64,000 bases of DNA from Emergomyces orientalis (GCA_002110485.1 MOWL01000047.1:744001-808000), one strand, 5' to 3'. Positions 22,869 through 35,189 are shown, counted from the first letter of the stretch. Program-made: numbers and translations. The notes: generated from the sequence alone by a model not told the origin.

Positions 22869-25800
22869 ATGTCGGCGTCGGAAGGCGTGCAGGGTTCCTC
22901 TCCTTCTTTGCCCGACGATGGCTCTGAAAATAGTCGACAGGAATTCCAGTCCACACCTGCCGTGAAGCGGCCTGCTGCAGAAATGGGCGAGGATGACCGC
23001 CAACCCCAGGATGTCGAGATGGGCTCGGATTCGTTTGTTGGCAGTGAGGATAAGAATAAGGATCCGTCGTCGCAGGGCAAGAAGCAAACGGAACGACCGA
23101 CGAGACAGCGTAGAGCTGTCTCGGTAGATATGGTTGGCCAGGAGGATACTACTAATAATAACCCTGTGGCAGAGGTAAAGCATGACAATTCAAAATGTTC
23201 GGCCGCAGAGGACACCAATAGCTCGTCCTCGGATAATGTCTATCCTACGCCATCCAGCATGTCGACATACACTTCGTCCACACGGGAGGATGCTAAATCC
23301 CAAGCTTCCTCCCACGCCAGCCACGACCGTCCGCCAATCGACGAGCAGGTCGCTGCTGTCACCCGATTGTTGATGCAACCGCTAAAGGATCAGCAGAGGG
23401 GATATGTGGTGTCTGCGAATTGGCTTGGGCGTGTCCTTTCAAGAAGCTCAACGGGAGGCCCACAGCGAGAGAAAGCTGATAAGACGGCTTCGGAAGGGGA
23501 GATTGGGCCTGTCGACAACTCGGACCTTGTTCTAGTCACAGATCCTTCAATTACGTACACGGACGAGGCGGGTGAACCCTTTGTTCCCCTACGACCCGGT
23601 CTGCAGATGGGAGAAGACTTTGAAGTGTTGCCCGAAGATGCGTGGGACTTAATCATGAAATGGTACGGGCTCTCGAGGGACTCCCCTGCGATTGTTCGAT
23701 ACGCCCACAACACAACCGTCGGTTCTGTGGAGCATGTCCAATACGAACTTAACCCTCCTATCTTTACCATCCTAAAACTGCCAAATCCTTTACAATCCTC
23801 AACACAGATTGCCCAGGGCAAGGCTCACCCTCCAATAAAAGCCTTGGCTAGCAGACATACACCATTCCAGCAGTGGTTACGAAATGTGAAGAGCCTGGCA
23901 TCGATTGAAATGTCTACAAAGGTTCGTGTCTGGAGAATCCTCGAAGGACTGAATAGCACCGCAACATCCGGTATCATTACCCCAGCGGCCTCGAGAAGCG
24001 CATCTCCCGCCCCTGGCGCCACATTGACTGCTAGCGCGGGCAATAGCTTTCTGTTGGACGTGAACAAGTTCGTTGCTCTTGTCGAAGGCTCTCAACGAGA
24101 GTTACTAGAGATGAAAGACCAAACATCGAATACAAAGTATAACGGGAGCCTCACTTTGCACCTTGCGGGTTTGGGAGGTGACGACGTCATTGTGCTCGAG
24201 GAACAAGTCGGTGGTCCCGGCGGCGGAGAGTGGATTTCCGATTGCGCCGGTAAAAGTTCAAATCGACTTGCGGTTACTGCAGCCAGGGCCGGACCGCAGA
24301 GCAAGGCCAAAGGGAAAATCCCTACTGCCAGCGGTCGAGCATCACCGGCGATCGGAGCCGTTACCAGGGGACGGCAGCGGAAAGACGGACGGTCCCGTGG
24401 TGTTACCGGCTTGAGTAACCTTGGAAATAGTTGTTATATGAACTCTGCGTTACAGTGCGTTCGGAGTGTAGAGGAGTTAACACAATATTTCCTCCGTAAG
24501 TTATGATGGTTCCATAAACCTCTATCGTGGTTTCTTTGTGTGTTCTAACGGACTCTTTTCCCCTTATCACAGAGGATGAGTACAGAAAGGATCTCAACCC
24601 GGGCAATCCGCTTTCTCACGATGGGAATGTGGCCAAAGCTTATGCGAACTTGTTACATCAACTGTTTGATGAGAATGGGACATCTTCCTTTGCTCCTCGC
24701 CAATTTAAACAGACCATTGGGCGATATGGCCCTTCGTTCTCCGGCTATGGGCAGCAGGATTCTCAGGAGTTTGTCCTCTTCCTACTAGACGGGTTACAGG
24801 AGGATTTAAACAGGATCCAAAAGAAGCCATACATCGAGAAGCCGGACTCTACAGACGACATGGTTGACAACAGCGCTGCACTGCAAGAATTTGCGGACAA
24901 ATGCTGGGAAATCTACAAGGCACGAAATGACTCGGTAATTACTGACCTTTTTGCGGGAATGTACAAGTCCACCGTCGTCTGCCCTGTTTGCGACAAAGTT
25001 AGCATCATTTTTGATCCATTTAGCAACCTCACTCTGCAACTACCTATTGAGAATCTTTGGAGTAAAGAGATATTTTTCTTCCCACTCTATTCCCGCCCCG
25101 TCCGAGTGGACGTTGACATCGACAAAAATGCTAGCGTCAAGGCATTAAAAGAATATGTGGGGAGAAGAGTAGGTGTCGACGCCAACAGGCTCGTGATGGC
25201 TGAAGTGTACAAGCAAAAGTTCTATAAGATGTTCGATAATACTTCGAGTATCGGCGAATGCCAAATTAGTGCATCGGATGATATCGGTATTTTCGAACTA
25301 GAATCCGTGCCAACCAGCTACGACCCAGATAAGCCTCCCAAACGAAGCGCCTACTCGAGTCTCGTCTATTCCATTGGCAATACAAGCGACCAGGAAGTTC
25401 CAGCGTTTGATTCACCCAAATGCGATCGAATGCTCATCCCAATCTTCAACCGTGTCATCAGACCTCAGGGCGCGAGGACTGCACGACAGCTATTCGGTGC
25501 TCCATCATATACTATCATTACGCGCGAGGAGTCATATGATTATGATAGCATTCTTCGCAAGGTTCTGCGGAATGTAGCGAACCTGACAAGTCGAGACATT
25601 CTTCGCGAGGATGAAGGGGACGTTGTAATGAACTCTAGTGCTGCTGAGGACTCTGATACTGTTGTGACCAATGATGATGATTTTGACTCCTCAGACCCCA
25701 AAATCAAAGTCTCTTCAGTCGACGGTGAAGACGGTCTGGTTGATGTATCGATGCGAGATGGTTCCGATTCGTCCACCCGAGCCAAATCGAGTGCCAAGAG

Positions 25801-27664
25801 TGATATTTCTTCGATTCCAAAAGTTCTTCGCCCTGGCAGCTTCATCCCACCCATGCTTCGCAATCTATTTGAAATGAAACTTATGCGATCAAACGACGCT
25901 GTTCCCACTGGCTGGACTGTGGTCGACGAGATTAAAGATTTTACTTCAATGACCTCTAGACTACCGAGAAAACAAGCTAAGCGTACCAACACAAAGAAGA
26001 AGGTTCCGTCAAGCCGGGAATGCAGCCCTGTTAGTAGCGAAGACGAGCTCAGTGGTCCCGCCCGCCGTGTAGATATTGCTCGTTCAAAAGATAACAATGA
26101 TGATTCTGATGACACTAGCTCTCAGAAAACCAGGGACGATAGTGGCACGGAAAGCGGTTCAGATTCTTACCCGGGCCCCTCCACAATGCTTCACGGCGCA
26201 CGGCGCCGGAAACCTAAGTCCACGTCGTCCCGTAACGACCCCCCCAGCGCTACCCCGCTAATTTGTGCTGGAGAAGGTATTGTTCTGGATTGGAATGAAA
26301 GCGCATTTGATGGCCTCTTTGCTGGTGATCCACGCGATGATGATGGGCTACGAGGCTCACCAACGTGGTTGAGTATCGATTGTCTTCCCGACCCAGAACT
26401 CATTCAAAAACGCCAATTGCGCCAGACCCGGAAAAAACGGGGGATTAGCCTAGGCGAGTGCCTCGACGAATTTGGTAAAGAGGAGATTCTCTCCGAAAAC
26501 GACGCCTGGTATTGTCCCCGCTGCAAGGAACACAGACGTGCTTCAAAGAAATTCGAACTGTGGAAATGTCCTGATATTCTTGTGATGCACCTTAAGCGGT
26601 TCAGTGCCAATAGAGGGTTCCGGGATAAGATTGACGCGCTTGTCGATTTCCCTCTCGAGCTGGATATGACCGGCCGGGTCCAGATGCCTGAAGAGGGGAA
26701 GAGCTTGCAGTATGATTTGATCGCGGTCGATAACCATTACGGCGGCCTTGGTGGGGGACATTACACGGCGTACGCTAAGAACTTTTTTGATGATTGTTGG
26801 TATGAATACAATGGTAAAAATTATCTGCATTTCAACTTATTATTACCACTTTTGTAGTAACCTGCTAATGCCGTCCTAGACTCACACGTTTCAAAAAAGA
26901 ACAACCCTGTATCCGTAGTTACGTCAGCTGCGTATCTTCTATTCTATCGCCGCCGATCCGACGTCCCTTTAGGCGGAGAGTATCTAGCAAGCATCACCGA
27001 AACAGCGAACAATCGGGAGCTAGCCGACTCTGATTCACAGCCAGACTCCCGCGCACCCTCCCCTTCGGGGGAAGGCCTGCGCCTCGACGGCTTCTCCCGC
27101 AATGGGTCGTCGAGCGCTTTAACCGGAGCCGGAGCAATTCACCAAGCGGGAGATGGTGGTTTGCGGGGCGGAATCCAGGCGATGGATGATGACAGCCTAC
27201 CAGAATATTCTGAACACCACCACCATCACCACCTGGAAGGTATGGATCTGGAAGACGAAGGATTCGACCCGAGCTTTGGCGCCGATTTAAATTTCTCCCA
27301 CCACCCCATCTGGTCCTTTGACCGAGCTGCGGAACCCTACGGCGACAGCGCGTCAGGCGTCGTATCAGCACCTGCCAACTCTTTCTACGACGGCGATGGC
27401 GACGACGACCTCGACGATGACGCAAGTAACAAGGCCGTCGGTGGCGGTGATATGAGCGATTCGGAATCCCGCTTAGCGATGTTGAATGACTCCGAGGATC
27501 AAGAGAGCATAATGGTCTTTGACGATGCGGATTTGTCGTCCTCGACGGCGGCGGTGCGGAATATCACGCAACCACCGGATTTAGATGATGAGGATGATTC
27601 CATGCCCGTTGTGGAGCTTCGGGTGCCTGATGAAGAAGGGCCGGTGGCGCCGCAACAGAATTAG
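22869..27664 (+). CDS. UBP12: Ubiquitin carboxyl-terminal hydrolase, UBP12/USP15-type
   Basis: Cysteine protease that removes ubiquitin from proteins. Three exons: 22869-24495, 24573-26813 and 26880-27664, in phase, about 1550 aa. Domains in order: disordered N-terminus; DUSP-like module (residues about 160-300, with YVVSANWLGRVL and EVLPEDAWDLIMKWYG); ubiquitin-like region; catalytic Cys box GLSNLGNSCYMNSALQ with C522; a long acidic Ser-rich insert splitting the protease domain; a zinc-binding CPRC; and the His box GGLGGGHYTAYAKN with H1272. The domain ends at SAAYLLFYRRRS, rebuilt after the last splice, and an acidic tail follows. The tail holds six consecutive histidines (about 27216-27233). 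The start is the first ATG, but the frame is open upstream to 22311. The symbol is by domain layout. Confidence 0.9.
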
Positions 27665-28742
27665 CTAGGGCTTAATATACAGATTCTTCCTTTGTTGGCA
27701 TTGTTGGATGGATGGATGGATTGATGGATGGCAGGTGTTTTCTTCAATGGTTATTCAACAAATGGACTGAATTCTATTACCTAATTGCCCGAAATGAACG
27801 ATATCAGGGCAAGATGGTTTTTTGTTGGCAGGAAAAGTTTCTCTTTTTTGTCTCAAAAGGGGGGGAATCGTTGTGGTTTGTCTGGCGTAACCTACTTCTC
27901 GTCCATATTTTCTTGTTTCTTAATTTCTTAGTTTTCTTCTCTTTAACCCCCGCCCCCTGCACTGCGCGCTGTTGATAATCGCAGACAAATGCGAAATATT
28001 CAGGGTGGACAGATATTGGTAGATCACTTACGGTTGGGATTCGACTTAACGTTTCATTTATCGCTTGCCCATGCTCATACTCATGCTTATGCTTTTCTTT
28101 TCGTTTTGGTATTCATTTTTATTACATAAAATCTTTCATTTTTTTTTTTTCTCATCCCCTTTCAAGCCCTACCGGGTAGCTTACTCTTTCATTCCCACTG
28201 AGAAACTAAACCGCCCATGACATTCACGTTACACGTACACTCCTCTAAAGGGCTGTGTAAGTTTTTTATTGTTTTCTTTTGCTTTTTCAGTTCCGTTTTG
28301 TCCATTCTTTTTTTTCTTTCTCTTTTTGTTTCCTCTCATTCAGGCGTTGGGGGTTTCTATACATGGGTCTCCTTATGACTCTCTCGCTTTTCTTTTGTTT
28401 TCTGGGCAGGTTTCAGTTGATGGAAATTATAACACACGGCTGAATGAAAACAATGGGACATCGTTTTTGAACGATTTATTTCCCTATTTTTCACTCCTGT
28501 TAATTTCTCTACAAATATACGCGGGACTACGTACGTGGGACATGCTATGTACTGTATATGACGGGCTCCACGGGATGTAAGGTTTTCTTTCTTTTCCTTT
28601 TTCCTCTTGTCGTTGCGGGGCTGGTGTGTATTTTCTTGCCAAGGAGATGGGGTTTTAGTAGTTACAGCATACGGAGTAGATTTTTACGAATTTGATGACG
28701 TTTATCACATGACATAGCCCTTCCTTGACCCTGAACACATCC
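27665..28742. other. Intergenic, T-rich
   Basis: About 1.1 kb downstream of the hydrolase, with many T and C/T runs (for example 28138-28152 and 28295-28330) and a short GATG repeat at about 27710-27730. No gene is seen. It ends at the copia LTR relic. Confidence 0.6.
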
Positions 28743-28899
28743 TGTGGGAGGTACGATGCTTTATTCATTAAAGGGGTATGCTAGCTACGGAGTTATATAT
28801 GGTGGAGAGAGAATTACTAAGCCGGATGAATAGGTCCGACACCTCTACTCACCATAGTATCACTACATAGTGCTGTATACGAAATAGGCCCTTCTTCTA
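28743..28899 (-). mobile_element. Relic of copia family C: LTR plus 58 bp of internal 3' end
   Basis: Positions 28743-28841 are, in reverse complement, nearly the same as the 99-bp LTR of intact element C (49263-49361). They carry a few changes, mostly C-to-T/G-to-A (for example CCGT to TCAT), as RIP would give. Positions 28842-28899 match the internal sequence just before the 3' LTR of C (54802-54859). The rest is replaced by LINE sequence, so a LINE inserted into or deleted the element. The left flank is CATCC; no matching partner was found. Confidence 0.85.
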
Positions 28900-29766
28900 T
28901 TATTATTATTCTTCTTCTTCAATTATAGATATATATGCAGTCAGAGACTATGATATCTATCTGAGACTCAAAGAGTCTCAGGATTTTTCTAACTTTAAAA
29001 CTAATTACTATACATTTTTTCTTCAAACAAATAGCACTTGCAATACTTGAATTCCAGCTCAGAATAGTCAGCAAATTGATTTTTCTTTTTTTTTTATTTA
29101 TTTATAAATATTTTTAAAGATTATTTATATTCTCTTTTTTCATATAATTTTCAAGTGATTACAAAGAAAATAAATTAATGATAGACAAAATAACTCATGA
29201 CATGAATACAAAGGAAATAAAAGACAGACTCTAACACAAAAGAAATAGTGAGATATTATATAATATCTAGCAGTTTTTATAAAGAATATTTCAGATTCTC
29301 ATTCATTTATATTTTCATCTTTGAAATAGAATTGATTTCTAGTAGCTATTTGAGTTTCATTGAGAAAATCAATTAAATATTGACTGTCTATTTCAGTTGA
29401 AAATAGTAGTTTCATATTCATTTCTCTCAGTTTATATTTATATCTCAGTTCAGCTCTAAGTTCTTGATTTAATGAGTAATTCATTAAGATATATTCTGGG
29501 TTTTCAAGAGAGTCACAATATTCACAATTTTCACTTTCAATATCAGATATTCTTTTCAAATAAGATTTGAAATAGTCATGATCTAGTTTCAATTGAATAA
29601 TTGAGAAGAAAAGCTTCTTCTTACACTTAATAGAGCATGATTTTCATTTAGATTTAGTTTCAAATCTAAAATAGTGAGAACATTTTCTTTGTTTTTCTCA
29701 TATTTTATGTCATTTTTCTAAGCAATTCTCTTTTATCTTTCTTTTAATAAAAGATCATGAAACTAT
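28900..29766 (-). mobile_element. LINE family D, copy 1 (3' part)
   Basis: The LINE 3' end lies at 28900 with an (AAT)n tail on the minus strand. The 3' UTR at 28925-29090 is the reverse complement of the one in copies 3 and 4, including the self-complementary GAGACTCAAAGAGTCTC. Positions 29592-29299 encode the C-terminal RNase-H-distal region with a zinc-knuckle-like ENCEYCDSLENPEYILMN; the usual His and last Cys are replaced by Tyr, as by RIP. The piece stops at the poly-T at 29767. Confidence 0.8.
29299..29592 (-). pseudogene. C-terminal fragment of LINE D pol
   Basis: Ninety-seven codons nearly the same as the end of the 573-codon frame at 33070-34791. Upstream codons contain stops (W/Q/R to stop). 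Non-functional fragment. Confidence 0.8.
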
Positions 29767-30088
29767 TTTTTTTTTTTTTTTTTTTTTTTCTTCCATTAAG
29801 GCATATGCAATCAGTGATTATGATGCCCACCTAGTATTACTAGGATTTATCATGTAAACTATATCTAAATACATGTAACTTCTTGTCACTTGTCATTACA
29901 GTAATTCCAGCCCAGAATAAGAGACACATTCAAAAATAAAAGATGATACAATTTAATACTAAGACATTTTTTTAAAAATAAACTCAAAGTTGAAGATAAT
30001 ACAAAGAAAATTAAAAGAATGAACTAACATAGAAAATTTCTCAAAGAATATTTATAATAAATTGATTTAAATCATATTTATTATATAT

Positions 30089-32368
30089 CTAGTTGTTGTT
30101 TTTTTTTCTTGTTGCAATATCTGTTTCTATGATATAATTTATTAAATATTTGATATCTGTTTCAGTTTGAAACAGAAATCTCATATTTATTTGATCTATA
30201 TCATATTTTCTTTTCAAATCATTTCTAATAACAGAGTTTTTTAAGCAATTTATCAATAAATGTTCTGAATCTTCTAAATAATTATATATATCACAGTTTT
30301 GAGGTCTCTCAATTCCAAATTTCTTAAAATAGAAGCCAAAGTATCCATGACCAAGCTTCAATTGAATTATTGAAGAAAAGATTTTCTTTTTGCATTTAAT
30401 AGAGCATGCTTTCCACTTTGGTTTTGTTTCAAAAATCAAGTATTTAATACTTAGTTTTTGTTTTTGAGTTTCTCAATTTAAATTTCAATCTTTTAAGTAT
30501 TTCTCTTTTACTTTTCTTTTTATAAATGTCTAAGATATTTTCTGTTTTTTCACTAACTCAATTTCTGTGCCCTTTTTTGCAGCTTCATCAGCTAGTTCAT
30601 TTCCTTTTATATTCATATGAGCTGGGACCCAGTGCAAATGAATTTGTATATCTTTTAATTTTCTTATTCTTTTAATCAATTAATATACAGTTTCAATATG
30701 TATTTAATTTTCTTGAATCTTGTTTTTTTAAAATCTTTTCAAAGCTGCTTGACTGTCTGAATAAATTCATATCTCATTGATATCTGAATTTCTTGTCAAT
30801 TGACTCATTGTCATTTTAAATGCTTGCATTATTGCATATACTTCTGCATCAAATACTTCCATTTCTTGACCCAGATTCCATGAATTGGTGAAGTATATAT
30901 CTTTGTTTCTTGTATATACTATGCCAGCTCCCAGATTATTTGAAGTATCATTTTTTGATCCATCAGTATAGAAAATCAGAGCATTATTTATAATTTCAAG
31001 CTGTTTTAAATGTCTTTCTTGCTCATTTTCTTTAGATAATTCACTAATATCTATATTAATCAATGAATTCAGAGACTTTTTTCATGAATATAGTTGTTCA
31101 AAATCTAATTCTTCCACATTTAAATGAGAAAGTTCGTCTTTGATCATTGAACAAACTCTATATAACTGAATTGAAATCTTTTTTACAGAATTTAGACTGG
31201 TTTCATTTCAATCTAAATATTTACTCCAGTTCAAATCAGTGCCTGTGTTCATGGGAGAAAATGTGAGTGAAACTCTTTTTCTAATTGTATGATTTTGATT
31301 TAATTTAATTATTCTCACTGAATAATTTCTGCACAGCTTGTCCAGCCTTATTTTAGAAGAAGGAATTAAGGCTTTAATTTCTATAGCTTTTATAGAGATG
31401 ATTTTAAATGCTTCCAGCATTCTTCTTAAAGCTTTATTTTGCAGACTTTCATATTTATTTAGAAAGTTTTTCTGATTTTTCCACCATATTTGTGCTCCAT
31501 AGTCTGAGATTGAGAAAATGCAGGCAATATAAAGTTGTCTCATTGCTTGAAAAGATAGTCCTTTTTCTGTATTTAATAATCTTAAAATGTTATTAAGATT
31601 ACTCTCTGCCTGGGCAAGTTTCTTTTGAATATGATAATTAAACTTCAGTTTTGAGTCTAGCCAAAAACCTAGCCATCTAACTGATTCTTTTGAATTAATT
31701 TGTTTATTTAGCAAGACTATGTGTTCATTTTTCTCATTTGACTTAGGAAAAAAGTGAATCAATTCAGTTTTATTCATATCAAACTGAATATAATTTTCAT
31801 TTCCTTTTTGAATGATTTCTCTTGCTGCATTTTCAATTAATAAACAGTTTTCTTTTATTGTTTTTGAATGACATAATAATGCAATATCATCAATGTAGCT
31901 GAGTGTTCTCACTAGCTTAATTTCTCTGTTTTGAAATAATGTTCTTATATATATCAAAAATAGAATGGGAGAGACTGGAGATCCCTGAGAGACTTCTATT
32001 TCAATTTTTGTTTCTTTTTGTTTTATTTCATCAAAAAACAACTGAATGGTTCTTTCTGACATAAAACAACTGACTCATTTTATTAATGATTTTGGAGTAT
32101 TTAATTCTATCAGAGTTTGAATTAAATGCTCTTTTGAAACATGATCAAATGCACCTTTTATATCAATAAAAGCAGCAGTTGAAACTAGTTTTTCATTTCT
32201 AGCTAATTCTATATCATGAGTTAGAGAAAAAACTGCATCTATTGCTGAGTTTTGCTTTCTACTCTCTATTTGATCATAAAATAATAGATCAGAGTCAGAG
32301 ATAGTACTTAGATATGATAATCTAGTAGCTATTATTTTTTCTAAGACTTTTCCCAAGCAATTTAACAA
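30089..32368 (-). pseudogene. LINE D reverse transcriptase / RNase H, multiply interrupted
   Basis: Open pieces at 32368-32075 (RT motif A, AFIDIKGAFDHV), 32062-31208 (RT motifs QGSPVSPILF and catalytic YIDD, then thumb), 31063-30767 (RNase H with YTDGSKND) and 30439-30089 (C-terminal region). They are separated by stop codons in the same overall order, mostly where the intact relative at 33070-34791 has Trp or Gln. Confidence 0.8.
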
Positions 32369-32523
32369 TGATATAATTCTATAGGACTTTGGAATAGTGC
32401 TTTTTCTATTTGGTTTTGCAAGTACTATTTCAGTGGCTTTTCTTCATATCTTGGGATGATATTCTTTTTTCAATAAATTGAAAAGTAATTCAAATATTTC
32501 TCCTTTTAACTTAGAATATAATT

Positions 32524-32701
32524 AATTTGCTGACTATTCTGGGCTGGAATTCAAGTATTGCAAGTGCTATTTGTTTGAAGAAAAAATGTATAGTAATTAG
32601 TGTTAAAGTTAGAAAAATTCTGAGACTCTTTGAGTCTCAGGTAGATATCATAGTCTCTGACTGCATATATATCTATAATTGAAGAATAATAATAATAATA
32701 A
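32524..32701 (+). mobile_element. LINE family D, copy 3 (178-bp 5'-truncated insertion)
   Basis: Contains only the last ~178 bp of the family D 3' UTR and ends in (AAT)n. It is flanked by a perfect 13-bp target duplication TTAGAATATAATT at 32511-32523 and 32702-32714. Typical of a 5'-truncated LINE insertion. It lies inside copy 2, so it is younger. Confidence 0.9.
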
Positions 32702-33015
32702 TTAGAATATAATTTTTGTATTATTAAATGATTTATTGAGTCAGGGCCTGCAGCAGTTTTCTTTGAGTTTTCAAAAATTGCTGTTTGTAATTCATCTTCT
32801 GATAGATCTGGTCATATTCATCTTTTCTCTACATTTTCAGTATAATCATCTATTGACATAGAGTTTTCATTTTGAGATACTGGTGATTTTTGAAATAACA
32901 TTCTTAACAATGCCTGGCATTTTTCTTCAAAGGAATGAGCTTTAATCTCTCTATTCTGATAGTTATATTCTAAAATAAGTAATTTAGCTACTTTTCTTGA
33001 TTTTGTATAATTAAA

Positions 33016-35189
33016 TGCTTTAAAAATGAGATATTTAATAGAGGAGATTTAAACCTAATTCAATTTGATATGGAAAAAACTGAATTAATTCACTTTTTTC
33101 CAAAAAGATATGAAAAGGAAATAAGTTTAAATCTATTAAATCAAGAAATAAAGCCTAAATCAGTTGTAAGATGGCTAGGAATCTGGCTGGATTCAAAACT
33201 CAATTTTAAATCTCATATTCAAAAAAGAATGGCTCAAGCTGAAAGAGTTTTAAATAGTATAATACAACTTTCTAATACTGAAAGGGGTTTATCATTTCAA
33301 GCTATGAGACAGCTATACATTGCATGTATAGCATCTATTTCTGATTATGGTGTTCAGATATGGTGGAAGAACCAGAAACACTTCATAGATAAGTTTCAAA
33401 AATTGCAGAATACAGCTTTAAGAAGAATTCTGGGAGCTTTCAAAACCTCTCCATGTAGAGCTATGGAAATAGAAGCTTCTATATCACCTCCTGAAATAAG
33501 ATTTGAGAAGATATGCAAGAATTATGCACTGAGAATCATGAAAATGCCAGATATTCATTCAATTAGAAAAAGAATATCTACATCTTATCCTTCAATTCAA
33601 TCTGGAAATGACTTAGATTGGAATAGATATCTAGATTGGAATGAAAGTCAAGAAAATCAAGAAAATGAGAGAAATGGAAAAAAAATCCCTTCTCAACTAT
33701 ATAGAGTATGCTCAATGATTAAAAATGAGTTCTCCTCATTAAATATTGAAAAGATTGAACACAAAAAGCTATATTCATGGAAAGAAAAACTAGGCTCAAT
33801 GATTTCAATTGAAATAAGCGCATTATCAAAACCAGAAGAAGCTGAGAATCATAGAAGAATAATAGAGAAAATTGATTTTAAAAAGTCAATTCTAATCTAT
33901 TCAGATGGTTCAATGAATGAAAATAAAGGCCTAGAAGCTGGAATAGCATATACAGAAGATAATTACAAATATACATCAGATTCCTGGAATATTGGAAATG
34001 AATGTGAAGTATTTGATGCTGAATTATATGCTATTATGAAAGCTTTTAAACTGATAGAAATAAAAGCTTCAAAAAGAAAAGATATGAAAGAAGCATGGAT
34101 TTTTTCAGATAGTCAAGCAGCTTTGAAAAGAATTCAAAAAAATGAAATTCATAATGGTCAAATGAATATAGAAGTAATTCTAAAGATATGCAAAAGAATT
34201 CAATTAAAATATAAGACAAAGATATATCTGAGCTGGGTTCCTGCTCATATAAATATACATGGAAATGAGCTTGCTGATGAAGCAGCAAAGAAAGGAACAG
34301 AACTAAATATTGCAAGTTCAAAAATAGTTTCATGGTCTTTTATTACAAGAAAGATAAAAGAGAATTGCTTAGAAAAATGGCATAAAATATGGGAAAAACA
34401 AAGAAAAAGTCCTCACTATCTTAGATTTGAAACTAAACCTAAATGGAAATCATGCTCTATTAAGTGCAAGAAGAAGCTTTTCTCCTCAATCATTCAATTG
34501 AAACTAGGTCATGGCTATTTCAAATCTTATTTGAAAAGAATATCTGATATTGAAAGTGAAAATTGTGAATATTGTGACTCTCTTGAAGACCCAGAACATA
34601 TCTTAATGAATTGCTCATTAAATCAAGAACTTAGAGCTGAACTGAGATATAAATATAAGCTGAGAGAAATGAATATGAAACTACTATTTTCAACTGAAAT
34701 AGGCAGTCAATATTTAATTGATTTTCTCAATGAAACTCAAATAGCTACTAGAAATCAATTCTATTTCAAAGATGAAAATATAAATGAATGAGAATCTGAA
34801 ATATTCTTTATAAAAACTGCTAGATATTATATAATATCTCACTATTTCTTTTGTGTTAGAGTCTGTCTTTTATTTCCTTTGTATTCATGTCATGAGTTAT
34901 TTTGTCTATCATTAATTTATTTTCTTTGTAATCACTTGAAAATTATATGAAAAAAGAGAATATAAATAATCTTTAAAGATATTTATAAATAAATAAAAAA
35001 AAAGAAAAATCAATTTGCTGACTATTCTGGGCTGGAATTCAAGTATTGCAAGTGCTATTTGTTTGAAGAAAAAATGTATAGTAATTAGTGTTAAAGTTAG
35101 AAAAATCCTGAGACTCTTTGAGTCTCAGGTAGATATCATAGTCTCTGACTGCATATATATCTATAATTGAAGAATAATAATAATAATAC
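33016..35189 (+). mobile_element. LINE family D, copy 4 (5'-truncated, open frame)
   Basis: Plus-strand LINE that begins inside the RT region (the frame is already open at about 33020). It carries one uninterrupted coding frame to 34791, a 3' UTR (34792-35160) and an (AAT)n tail ending near 35189. The last ~175 bp match copies 1 and 3. It joins copy 2 head to head near 33016. Confidence 0.85.
33070..34791 (+). CDS. LINE D pol C-terminal part: RT thumb, RNase H, zinc knuckle
   Basis: A 573-codon open frame in AT-rich DNA. The first ~190 residues match the region after YIDD in copy 2 (KTELIHFFP, VRWLGIWLDSKLNFKSHIQKR, ISDYGVQIWW). A complete RNase H follows: YSDGSMNENKG, CEVFDAELYAIMKAF, IFSDSQAALKRI, LSWVPAHINIHGNELADEAA, with the expected D-E-D-D acids. 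The end has a knuckle-like C-X2-C-X8-H-X4-C (CEYCDSLEDPEHILMNC). The first ATG is probably not a true start, because the frame continues upstream to the 5' truncation. It lacks the polymerase active site, so it cannot mobilise itself. Confidence 0.8.
   Translation: MEKTELIHFFPKRYEKEISLNLLNQEIKPKSVVRWLGIWLDSKLNFKSHIQKRMAQAERVLNSIIQLSNTERGLSFQAMRQLYIACIASISDYGVQIWWKNQKHFIDKFQKLQNTALRRILGAFKTSPCRAMEIEASISPPEIRFEKICKNYALRIMKMPDIHSIRKRISTSYPSIQSGNDLDWNRYLDWNESQENQENERNGKKIPSQLYRVCSMIKNEFSSLNIEKIEHKKLYSWKEKLGSMISIEISALSKPEEAENHRRIIEKIDFKKSILIYSDGSMNENKGLEAGIAYTEDNYKYTSDSWNIGNECEVFDAELYAIMKAFKLIEIKASKRKDMKEAWIFSDSQAALKRIQKNEIHNGQMNIEVILKICKRIQLKYKTKIYLSWVPAHINIHGNELADEAAKKGTELNIASSKIVSWSFITRKIKENCLEKWHKIWEKQRKSPHYLRFETKPKWKSCSIKCKKKLFSSIIQLKLGHGYFKSYLKRISDIESENCEYCDSLEDPEHILMNCSLNQELRAELRYKYKLREMNMKLLFSTEIGSQYLIDFLNETQIATRNQFYFKDENINE

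Larger units (their letters stand above)
29767..33015 (-). mobile_element. LINE family D, copy 2 (relative with different 3' UTR)
   Basis: Minus-strand LINE with a poly(A) tail (27 T at about 29767-29793 on the plus strand) and its own 3' UTR (29794-30060), which differs from the other D copies except for a short CCAGCCCAGAAT-like word. The coding part reads, on the minus strand, AAGPDS (about 32750), AFIDIKGAFDHVSKEHL, QGSPVSPILF, YIDD, then RNase H (YTDGSKN, EVFDAEVYAIMQAF) and the C-terminal domain. Many stops occur. It is interrupted by copy 3 at 32524-32701. It ends against copy 4, at about 33015 by eye. Confidence 0.75.

Noticed and set aside
27216..27233. Hexahistidine run as a vector tag
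   Set aside because: It lies inside a natural acidic fungal protein tail with mixed CAC/CAT codons, so not an engineered tag.
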